Assembly (NCBI GenBank): GCA_016937315.1
Contig: JAFGWD010000091.1
Location: 1 to 8,233 of the forward strand
Reading direction: 5' to 3'
DNA from: Rhodospirillaceae bacterium
GTDB lineage: Bacteria > Pseudomonadota > Alphaproteobacteria > Rhodospirillales > Rhodospirillaceae
DNA length: 8,233 bases
This document shows positions 1 through 5,748 of the stretch, in pieces. A program made the translations under genes and the position numbers. Every line of letters begins with the position of its first letter. Positions within the stretch are counted from its first letter, which is position 1. The notes under the pieces were generated by a model. That model was not told where the DNA came from. It did no database searches and saw only the letters and a program-made list of their open reading frames with translations.

Positions 1-1185
1 ACGCATCGCACCGGTCATCGCGATAATCGGGCGGCTGATACCACCTGCGGCGAGCCAAATGGCAATAATCGCCACGACTGTGATGCCAATGCCCATGCCG
101 ATCTGCCATCCTACGGATCGTTCGGCACGGTCTTCCAAAGCTGTGCTTAAGGATCCAGCATCGGCCATTACGACGTCGCGTGGCACGGTGATCAGGACGG
201 ACCAGGGTTTTCCCGTGTTCCCCAAGGCGATGGGCTGGAACAGTCGCAAGGTGGTGCCATCCTGGCTCCAGGCCGTGGAGCCTTTCCCGCTTTTGATAAG
301 CGCGAGGTCCGCATTCCAAGTGGTGCTGCGTCCAGCGAAAGATTGGCCAATCTGGTCGGCGTGGAGACTGTCGGCGACGATAAGCCCGAGGTCGCTGAGG
401 ATCACCACTTCGTTTTTGCCCTCGAACAAGTTGGCACTGGCCTTGGTGGCCAGATCTTGTACGAAATCCAGGTTGAAGTCGGTGCCAGCGACGCCGACAA
501 ATTTGCCGTCGATTTTGATTGGAACGGACAGTGTCGCCAGAAAGACAGATCGTCCTTGGACAATGTAGGGAAGGGGGCCAAGGACGCTTTCTTTTCCCGT
601 TTCTTGTGGGCCGATGTACCACCCCCCCTTCATCACGCCGTTGGGGTGTAACGCACGGCTGTCGTATTCGACCAAGGGCTGGAGGGCGATCAGGCCGGTT
701 TTCGGGTCACGCGTCCAATAGGGCAGCAGACGACCGGTTTTGTCGCTGCCAACAATGGTGTTTCCGCGAAAGAGCTCGTCCCGGCCATCAATTGCATTGG
801 GTTCCCACGCGGAATACGTTCCATTCAGGCTTGGATTGCTTTGCAGTGTCTGGTGCAGGATGTTCAGGACGATCTTGCGCCGCATTTCCAAGGCCGTGCC
901 GTTGGTGTGAGGAGCCCCGACAATCGACAGGATGTCCGCTTCTGCCCGCGCCGCGTGAAGGGCTTCTTCAAATTGGGCGCGTAACAGACTGGCTTGGTTC
1001 GCCGCGAGATTTTGCAGATAATTCTCCGTCGTGCGCCCAAGAATATCCGACACGTTTTGATCGACGAAGGCCTTATTGTCACGGGCAAAAAATATGCTTG
1101 CGGCAATAATGCTTGTTGCGGTTACGAAGATGCACAGCCCTGACAGTAAGGCAATTTTTGCCTTGACGGACTTCTGTTTAGCCAT
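1..1185 (-). CDS. Methyl-accepting chemotaxis protein with dCache sensor domain, N-terminal part (cut by window start)
   Basis: Transmembrane chemoreceptor that senses a periplasmic ligand and signals to the CheA/CheW array. The open frame runs without a stop from ATG at 1185 to base 1, giving 395 residues. A short basic N-terminus (MAKQKSVKAK) precedes a first membrane segment at about residues 11-33. The periplasmic region (about 35-355) looks like a double Cache domain: it has YSAWEPN (124-130), YWTRD (156-160), the membrane-distal strand VPIKIDGKFVGVAGTDF (around 221-237), and a second module with ILSDLGLIVAD. A second membrane segment spans about 358-380, then GGISRPIIAMTGAMR, typical of the start of HAMP. 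The signalling domain lies outside the window. The start is supported by GGGAGA about 7 bases upstream. It could instead be another Cache-HAMP signal protein (histidine kinase or cyclase), since the output domain is not seen. It lies downstream of the BKACE gene on the same strand. Confidence 0.85.
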   Translation of the reverse strand, partial: MAKQKSVKAKIALLSGLCIFVTATSIIAASIFFARDNKAFVDQNVSDILGRTTENYLQNLAANQASLLRAQFEEALHAARAEADILSIVGAPHTNGTALEMRRKIVLNILHQTLQSNPSLNGTYSAWEPNAIDGRDELFRGNTIVGSDKTGRLLPYWTRDPKTGLIALQPLVEYDSRALHPNGVMKGGWYIGPQETGKESVLGPLPYIVQGRSVFLATLSVPIKIDGKFVGVAGTDFNLDFVQDLATKASANLFEGKNEVVILSDLGLIVADSLHADQIGQSFAGRSTTWNADLALIKSGKGSTAWSQDGTTLRLFQPIALGNTGKPWSVLITVPRDVVMADAGSLSTALEDRAERSVGWQIGMGIGITVVAIIAIWLAAGGISRPIIAMTGAMR

Positions 1186-1306
1186 GTGGGTTTCTCCCAG
1201 TCATTAAAGTTGCGGCGTTTCTTCTTTTCGTAAGGGTCGAATCTTACCGTTGGAGGCTTGAAAACGTCTTTTGCAGATGGGTATGAATGCCCAGATTGAA
1301 AGATAT

Positions 1307-1320
1307 CGCGCCACGGCGCG
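1307..1320 (-). terminator. GC-rich inverted repeat in the BKACE-chemoreceptor gap (possible weak terminator)
   Basis: CGCGCC and GGCGCG form a perfect 6-bp inverted repeat separated by two bases, 30 bases beyond the BKACE stop codon. A two-base loop cannot close, so the outer pairs would form the stem in practice. Read on the minus strand it is followed by ATATCTTTC, not a true T-run, so termination would be weak at best. The rest of the 164-base gap holds the chemoreceptor ribosome binding site near its 3' (minus-strand) end. I found no convincing sigma-70 or sigma-28 promoter in it. Confidence 0.35.
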
Positions 1321-1349
1321 GTGCTTATATAGTGTTTAGCCGTGAATGT

Positions 1350-2204
1350 TTAGGCGCAAAGTCGGTGCCAGTCGGCACGCAACGCTTCGGCGGCGCTGAT
1401 CTCTAAGCCGCAGGCAGAAAGAGCCGTAGCGGTTGCTTCAACCAGTGCCGCGTTGTCGGGGGCCAGAGAACCGTCCGGCAAGTGCAGGTTATTCTCAAAT
1501 CCGATGCGAACATGGCCGCCCATCAATGCCGCAGCGGTCGCGCAAGCCGTTTCAAATCGACCGAAGGCACAGGTCATCCAGTGGCTGGGGCGGAGCAGGG
1601 CATCTTCTAAAAAAGGCAGCAAGTCAATGGGGCGAGAGGTCTGGCCGACGGTATAGCGCCCCAGCACGAACAAAACCGGTGGGTCATTCCAAGGGATCAG
1701 GCCTCGGTCATGCATGTCATTCAGTCGTGCCAAGTCTTCCGGTGAATACAGAATAATTTGTGGCAAGATGGTGTGTGTCTTGACCCATGTCAGGAAGTCG
1801 GAAAAGCCACCTTCGTCCGCAGATGTTGGGGCGAGTTCGCGCAGGGCGATGGAAATCGCTTCGGGGTGGACGGCTTTGACCACCGCCATTTGTTCCGGTG
1901 GAGCGTAAAGACCGAGGGATTCGGTGGTCATCTGAATCACCAAATCGCTGCCAACGGCGTCTTTTATGGCGGCAATCGCGTGTTGAAAAGCCTCAGCGTC
2001 CAAAACATGTCCGCCCTCCGCATTGCGGACGTGAACATGAATCATTGCCGCGCCCGCGTCACGGCAGGCGGCGGCGGTTTTCGCCAGTTCGTGTGGAGAC
2101 AGCGGAATCGCCGGGTGATCGGACTTCAGTTTGCGTCCGCCATTGGGGGCGATGCCAATGGCAACGGAGGGGCGGTCATGGGGGGTCGGTGTGCGAGTGT
2201 TCAT
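1350..2204 (-). CDS. BKACE-family beta-keto acid cleavage enzyme (DUF849)
   Basis: Members of this cytosolic zinc-dependent TIM-barrel family react a beta-keto acid with acetyl-CoA to give acetoacetate and the CoA ester of the shortened acid; the founding case is 3-keto-5-aminohexanoate cleavage in lysine fermentation. The 284 residues match the usual length. Family marks are APNGGRK (19-25), IHVHVRNAEGGHVLD (55-69), QMTTES.GLY (91-100), and VRIGFENN (232-239). His56, His58 and Glu237 fit the metal ligands, and Arg233 lies four residues before Glu237, as in the lysine enzyme. The Asp that usually follows the metal Glu is Asn238 here. The central segment reads SIALRELAP (118-126) and LPQII (147-151), unlike the Asn-Phe-Gly and Pro-Glu-x-Glu versions I recall for classic members, so the substrate likely differs. 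GAGG about 8 bases upstream supports the ATG. It is divergent from the regulator. Confidence 0.92.
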   Translation of the reverse strand: MNTRTPTPHDRPSVAIGIAPNGGRKLKSDHPAIPLSPHELAKTAAACRDAGAAMIHVHVRNAEGGHVLDAEAFQHAIAAIKDAVGSDLVIQMTTESLGLYAPPEQMAVVKAVHPEAISIALRELAPTSADEGGFSDFLTWVKTHTILPQIILYSPEDLARLNDMHDRGLIPWNDPPVLFVLGRYTVGQTSRPIDLLPFLEDALLRPSHWMTCAFGRFETACATAAALMGGHVRIGFENNLHLPDGSLAPDNAALVEATATALSACGLEISAAEALRADWHRLCA

Positions 2205-2231
2205 CGAAAAACCTCAAAAACAGACATTTGT

Positions 2232-2247
2232 TTCATTGTTTTATGAA
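2232..2247. promoter_or_regulatory. Small inverted repeat in the divergent promoter region
   Basis: TTCAT (2232-2236) and ATGAA (2243-2247) form a perfect 5-bp inverted repeat with a 6-base spacer, in the leader of the BKACE gene about 28 bases before its start codon. It could be a second regulator half-site pair or chance in an AT-rich stretch. Confidence 0.3.
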
Positions 2248-2253
2248 GTGGAA

Positions 2254-2273
2254 CATACATTGCACAGTGTATG
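2254..2273. promoter_or_regulatory. Candidate operator for the RpiR regulator
   Basis: A 20-base palindrome, CATACATTGC followed by ACAGTGTATG. Eight of ten pairs match, including a perfect outer CATACA/TGTATG. It lies between the divergent BKACE and rpiR-type genes and overlaps the plausible -35 element of the plus-strand promoter. RpiR dimers bind such palindromes, so binding here could control both transcripts. The site is seen directly; its role is inferred from position and symmetry. Confidence 0.5.
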
Positions 2274-2289
2274 GGTTTGTGTCTATTTT
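2261..2289 (+). promoter_or_regulatory. Possible sigma-70 promoter for the regulator-aminotransferase operon
   Basis: TTGCAC (2261-2266) and TATTTT (2284-2289) are spaced by 17 bases, giving a moderate -35/-10 pair. A start near 2296 would leave a leader of about 28 bases carrying GGAGG (2312-2316) before the ATG at 2324. The -35 lies inside the palindrome, as expected for repression. I see no equally good promoter on the minus strand for the BKACE gene. Confidence 0.4.
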
Positions 2290-2323
2290 CCCAGTCAATG
2301 TTCTGTGTTGTGGAGGTCTGTAC

Positions 2324-3217
2324 ATGGATCAAGGACCATTGACCGCACCCATTATGGATGAGTTTGCCACGCTGCCACCGCGACTGAAAGCAGCGGCGCG
2401 GTTCATTATTGATCATCCCGATGATGTCGCGTTGTTGTCCATGCGCGAACAGGCGCGTTTGGCTGGCGTGCAGCCAGCGACGATGACGCGTTTGGCGCAA
2501 CGCTTGGGGTTTGGGGGTTATGACGCAGTTCGTCGTTTGTATGCGGAGGCGGTTCGTGCAGGAGATTTGGGATTTTCGGGCGGTGCCGGACGGCAATTGG
2601 CAGAGCAAAAAGAAAAAGGCGATTTTGTCTTGGCGGCTGATTTTGCGGCGGCTTTGGGCGACTCGCTGGATCGTTGGCGCCAACCCGGTTCCTTGGAAAG
2701 TTTGACACGGGCGGCGGCGGGCTTGGCAGCGGCGCGGCGGATCTATTGCCTGGGGCTACGAGCCAGTTTTCCCATGGCTTGGACCGTGAACTACATTTTG
2801 GGTTTATTGGGTGATCGGGCGGTGCTTTTGGACGCAGGATCGGGTGTGATGGCCGACCGCACACGCCAAGCCGGCGGGGATGACGTGGTTTTGGTGTTTG
2901 GGTTTGCGCCCTATACCCAGCTCACCGTGGAAACCGCGTGTGGTTTGTACGCTGCGGGCGTGCCGGTGGTGGCGGTCACCGACAGTCTGGTTTCGCCGTT
3001 GGCGCGGATTGCTCAGCAAAGCGTTTTGATTGCTAACGCCAACATGCCGGTATTTTTTCGTGCCATGACGCCTGCTTTCGCAGCGGCGGAGATCCTGGCT
3101 GCTTTGGTGGTTGGCAAGGCGGGGGACGCGGCATTGGAGGCTTTGGATCGGACAGAAAGCCACTTGTTACGAAACAAGGTTCATTGGGTGGATCCCAAAC
3201 CAGGAGAACACGTATGA
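2324..3217 (+). CDS. RpiR-family transcriptional regulator (HTH_6 + SIS)
   Basis: Cytosolic DNA-binding regulator of 297 residues, the usual length. The N-terminal domain (about 1-77) is the RpiR helix-turn-helix: LPPRLKAAARFIIDHPDDVA, then a helix-turn-helix around 41-62 with VQPATMTRLAQRLGF, then GYDAVRRLYAEAV. The C-terminal SIS domain (about 128-262) carries YCLGLRASF (141-149), DDVVLVFGFAPYTQLTVETA (186-205) and GVPVVAVTDSLVSPLA (212-227). SIS domains usually bind a phosphosugar or other small effector. The frame stays open upstream to 1898, but that stretch is antisense to the BKACE gene. The ATG at 2324, with GGAGG 7 bases before it, starts the recognisable domain. Its TGA overlaps the aminotransferase ATG (ATGA), so the two are translationally coupled. 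It probably controls the divergent BKACE gene as well as its own operon; whether it represses or activates is not visible. Confidence 0.92.
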   Translation: MDQGPLTAPIMDEFATLPPRLKAAARFIIDHPDDVALLSMREQARLAGVQPATMTRLAQRLGFGGYDAVRRLYAEAVRAGDLGFSGGAGRQLAEQKEKGDFVLAADFAAALGDSLDRWRQPGSLESLTRAAAGLAAARRIYCLGLRASFPMAWTVNYILGLLGDRAVLLDAGSGVMADRTRQAGGDDVVLVFGFAPYTQLTVETACGLYAAGVPVVAVTDSLVSPLARIAQQSVLIANANMPVFFRAMTPAFAAAEILAALVVGKAGDAALEALDRTESHLLRNKVHWVDPKPGEHV

Positions 3218-4560
3218 CTCACATTTTGCACCGCCAGATACACACGGTTTTGCCGGTGGCGGTCGGCGGAAAGGGTGTCGAGCTCTTTGATGCCGAGGGG
3301 AACGCTTATATTGACGCGTCGGGTGGCGCGGCGGTGTCGTGCCTAGGGCACGGGCACCCCGACGTGATTGCGGCAATCCATGCTCAGGCTGATGCGTTGG
3401 CCTTTGCACACACAGGATTTTTTACGTCTGAACCGGCGGAGCGCTTGGCGGACCTTTTGGTCGCGAACGCACCGGAAGGCTTGGATCATGTGTATTTCGT
3501 CAGTGGTGGGTCCGAGGCCGTGGAAACCGCGCTGAAAATGGCACGTCAGTACTTTGTGGAAATCGGTGAGCCGCAACGCTGCAAGATCATTGCTCGTGAG
3601 CAAAGTTATCACGGCAATACCGTGGGGGCGTTGTCGGCTGGCGGAAATCTTATGCGGCGTGCGCTTTACCAGCCGATGTTGTTGGAAACGCACCACATTC
3701 CGCCGTGTTATGCCTATCGTCACCAGCGTCCAGGGGAAACGGATGAGGCCTATGCCGAACGTGCGGCAGGGGCTTTGGAGGCGAAGCTTTTGGAGCTTGG
3801 TCCAGAAACTGTGATGGCGTTTGTTGCGGAAACCGTGGTTGGCGCGACGGCGGGTGTGGTGCCACCGGTTGCCGATTATTTCAAACGAATCCGAGCGATC
3901 TGCGACAGGTATGGGGTTTTGCTGATTCTGGACGAGGTGATGTGCGGCATGGGTCGCACCGGCACCCTGTTCGCGTGTGAACAAGACGGCGTTATTCCTG
4001 ATCTGGTGACGGTTGCCAAGGGATTGGGTGGGGGTTATCAGCCGATTGGCGCGGTTTTGCTGTCGGATGAGATTTATCGTGGGTTTGCCGAGGGCAGTGG
4101 TTCATTTCAGCATGGCCATACCTATATGGGGCATCCGATGGCCTGTGCTGCCGCCCTGGCGGTGCAAGAGGTCATTCGCCGCGACGATCTGCTTGCCAAT
4201 GTGCGAGCGATGGGTGTGGCTCTAAAGGAAAGACTGGGGGCGCGATTCGGTGATCATCGGTTCGTCGGAGACATCCGTGGGCGGGGTCTGTTCGTTGGTT
4301 TGGAACTGGTGCGTGATCGTGATACCAAAGAACCCTTTGATTTGGCACTGAAAGTGCACGCACGTGTAAAACGGGCCGCAATGATGCGCGGTTTGATGGT
4401 ATACCCATCGGGCGGAACTGTTGATGGAGTGCATGGCGACCATGTGTTGCTTGCTCCACCGTTTATTTCCAGTATCGCGACGATTGATGCGATTGTCGCG
4501 CGTTTGGGCGATGCCCTGGATGCGGCTGTTCTTGATACGGATATCCAGGGAACCGCCTGA
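3214..4560 (+). CDS. PLP-dependent class III aminotransferase
   Basis: Cytosolic fold-type I aminotransferase that moves an amino group, often from an omega or beta position, to pyruvate or 2-oxoglutarate. At 448 residues it is full length. Landmarks: SCLGHGHPDV near 42-51; the cofactor phosphate loop SGGSEAVETALKMAR (97-111); SYHGNT (131-136); AETVVGATAGVVPP (205-218); LILDEVMCGMGRTG (237-250), with Asp240 expected to bind the pyridine nitrogen; TVAKGLGGGYQPIGA (266-280), with Lys269 as the Schiff-base lysine; and HGHTYMGHPMACAA (300-313). AGGAG 7 bases upstream sets the start at 3214; the ATG 30 bases earlier lies inside the regulator gene and lacks the homologous start. Databases often label this subgroup 'aspartate aminotransferase family', which says nothing firm about substrate. 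Neighbours suggest it feeds a keto acid to the BKACE enzyme, by inference only. Confidence 0.92.
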   Translation: MTHILHRQIHTVLPVAVGGKGVELFDAEGNAYIDASGGAAVSCLGHGHPDVIAAIHAQADALAFAHTGFFTSEPAERLADLLVANAPEGLDHVYFVSGGSEAVETALKMARQYFVEIGEPQRCKIIAREQSYHGNTVGALSAGGNLMRRALYQPMLLETHHIPPCYAYRHQRPGETDEAYAERAAGALEAKLLELGPETVMAFVAETVVGATAGVVPPVADYFKRIRAICDRYGVLLILDEVMCGMGRTGTLFACEQDGVIPDLVTVAKGLGGGYQPIGAVLLSDEIYRGFAEGSGSFQHGHTYMGHPMACAAALAVQEVIRRDDLLANVRAMGVALKERLGARFGDHRFVGDIRGRGLFVGLELVRDRDTKEPFDLALKVHARVKRAAMMRGLMVYPSGGTVDGVHGDHVLLAPPFISSIATIDAIVARLGDALDAAVLDTDIQGTA

Positions 4561-4567
4561 AGAGTGA

Positions 4568-4583
4568 GGCCTCCCGCGAGGCC
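4568..4583 (+). other. Intercistronic hairpin after the aminotransferase
   Basis: GGCCTC (4568-4573) and GAGGCC (4578-4583) form a perfect 6-bp stem with a 4-base loop, 8 bases after the aminotransferase stop. No T-run follows. It is more likely an mRNA-stabilising or partial attenuating element than a full terminator, since the receptor gene follows in the same direction. Confidence 0.5.
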
Positions 4584-4610
4584 ACGACACTTTGCAATGC
4601 CTGGGGCGCG

Positions 4611-4630
4611 GGGCCTGGGCTTACCCAGCC
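4611..4630 (+). other. Second hairpin in the leader of the TAXI receptor gene
   Basis: CTGGG (4615-4619) pairs with CCCAG (4624-4628) around a CTTA loop. The stem can extend by two G-C pairs past a single bulged C. It lies about 46 bases before the receptor start. Role unknown; with the preceding hairpin it makes this 115-base spacer structured. I see no clear promoter here. Confidence 0.4.
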
Positions 4631-4675
4631 GACCCGCCGATACAAGACGGGCGTGCCAACACGGGGATTATCGTC

Positions 4676-5647
4676 ATGCGTTTGGGAATGAAGTCCATTC
4701 TATCCGCCGCCGTGCTTGCCTCTTTTGTGAGCATGCCGGCAGCCGATGCCGCCCAGAAGTTTGTGACTATTGGGACCGGTGGTGTCACCGGCGTGTATTA
4801 TGCTGTGGGCGGTGCTGTGTGCCGCCTGATGAACAAAAGCTATAAAGAAACCGGCGTGCGTTGCTCTACGGAATCGACGGGCGGTTCAGTGTTCAACGTT
4901 AATGCCATCAAGGCTGGTGAACTTGATTTTGGTTTGAGCCAGTCGGACGTGCAATACAACGCCATCATGGGGTTGAAGCAGTTTGCCGGTAAAGGCAAGG
5001 TTGCTGATCTGCGTGCGGTGTTCGCGGTGCATCCGGAGCCGATCACGGTTTTGGCGCGGCGTGATGCAAAAGTGGACACTTTTGCTGATTTTGCGGGCAA
5101 ACGATTCAATATTGGTAACCCGGGGTCCGGCACGCTGGCTTCAATGGAAGAGCTTATTAAGGAAATGGGCTGGACCAAGGCCAAGTTCTCGCTTGCGGCT
5201 GAGTTAAAGCCGGACGAAATGGCTCCGGCGCTTTGTGACAACAAGGTCGATGGTTTCTCGTATGCGGTTGGACATCCGTCGGCTGCTATTCAGGACCCGA
5301 CCACGACGTGTAATGCCAAGTTGGTTCCGTTGACAGGCCCGGCCGTCGACAAGCTGGTTAAGGAGCACCCGTATTACTCCTATGCCACCATTCCCGGTGG
5401 CATGTATGCGGGGAACCCGGACCCGGTGAAGACCTATGGTGTGCGTGCCACGGTGGTGACCAGTGCCAAGGTTCCGGAGAAGATCGTCTACAACCTGGTT
5501 AAGACGGTGTTCGAAAACTTCGATGATTTCAAAAAGTTGCATCCGGCGTTCGCGCACCTTGATCCGAAGGACATGGTGAAGGCTGGTCTGTCGGCACCGC
5601 TGCATCCGGGCGCACTCAAGTACTACAAGGAAAAAGGTTGGCTCTAA
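4676..5647 (+). CDS. TAXI-family TRAP transporter solute-binding receptor
   Basis: Periplasmic receptor that captures a solute and hands it to the TRAP permease encoded next. The 323-residue product has a Sec signal peptide: MRLGMK, a hydrophobic stretch at 8-20, and an ADA-AQ type cleavage site near residues 25-26. The mature start FVTIGTGGVTGVYYAVGG (29-46) and STESTGGSVFNVNAI (64-78), GELDFGLSQSDVQYNA (81-96) and FNIGNPGSGT (144-153) are characteristic of the TAXI subfamily. Cysteines 49 and 63, and 187 and 212, could form two disulfides. The start at 4676 has GGGGA about 9 bases upstream. The frame is open further upstream to 4592, but residues there do not look like a leader; ATG 4688 is the alternative. 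TAXI ligands are poorly known (glutamate or dicarboxylate-like cases exist), so the ligand is open. Confidence 0.94.
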   Translation: MRLGMKSILSAAVLASFVSMPAADAAQKFVTIGTGGVTGVYYAVGGAVCRLMNKSYKETGVRCSTESTGGSVFNVNAIKAGELDFGLSQSDVQYNAIMGLKQFAGKGKVADLRAVFAVHPEPITVLARRDAKVDTFADFAGKRFNIGNPGSGTLASMEELIKEMGWTKAKFSLAAELKPDEMAPALCDNKVDGFSYAVGHPSAAIQDPTTTCNAKLVPLTGPAVDKLVKEHPYYSYATIPGGMYAGNPDPVKTYGVRATVVTSAKVPEKIVYNLVKTVFENFDDFKKLHPAFAHLDPKDMVKAGLSAPLHPGALKYYKEKGWL

Positions 5648-5656
5648 GTCAGCCAA

Positions 5657-5684
5657 AGAAGGGGGCGCAATGGCGCTCCCTTCT
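5657..5684 (+). terminator. Strong hairpin between receptor and permease genes (attenuator or 3'-end stabiliser)
   Basis: A 12-bp stem (5657-5668 with 5673-5684) with one G-T wobble pair and an AATG loop begins 9 bases after the receptor stop. The downstream sequence GCTATAAAGG lacks a T-run, so full intrinsic termination is unlikely. In binding-protein-dependent transporters such structures commonly protect the receptor mRNA 3' end and lower permease expression, which fits here. Confidence 0.65.
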
Positions 5685-5694
5685 GCTATAAAGG

Positions 5695-5732
5695 CCCGAT
5701 TCTCGGGGGAGAAGACGGACCTAAATAAATAA
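5695..5732 (+). other. Leader of the permease gene: small hairpin and three-frame stop block
   Basis: CCCGA (5695-5699) and TCGGG (5703-5707) make a 5-bp stem with a 3-base loop. It is followed by TAA codons at 5722, 5726 and 5730, four bases apart, which closes all three frames just before the permease ribosome binding site (GGGGAA, 5735-5740). The arrangement would prevent read-through translation into the permease start. Confidence 0.4.
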
Positions 5733-5748
5733 ACGGGGAAACAGAGAG

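Noticed and set aside
59..1109. Plus-strand open frames opposite the chemoreceptor (up to 196 codons)
   Set aside because: They are antisense to a continuous, domain-bearing minus-strand frame, and their translations look like random Arg/Ser/Pro-rich sequence.
1186..1349. Flagellar sigma-28 promoter for the chemoreceptor
   Set aside because: A TAAA with 15-base spacing exists on the minus strand, but the -10 side (GCGCCGTG) matches GCCGATAA poorly.
1898..2323. Open frame extending the RpiR gene 142 codons upstream
   Set aside because: The stretch is antisense to the BKACE coding region and to the promoter region. The RpiR domain starts right after ATG 2324, which has a good GGAGG site.
2406..2864. 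Minus-strand open frame of 152 codons inside the regulator gene
   Set aside because: Pro/Arg-rich low-complexity translation opposite a clear RpiR protein.
3343..3984. Minus-strand open frame of 213 codons
   Set aside because: It lies inside the aminotransferase gene, has no recognisable domain, and looks like a product of high-GC codon use.
4592..4675. Upstream extension of the TAXI receptor start by 28 codons
   Set aside because: It would place a polar segment before a normal signal peptide and would span the hairpin. No ribosome binding site precedes 4592.
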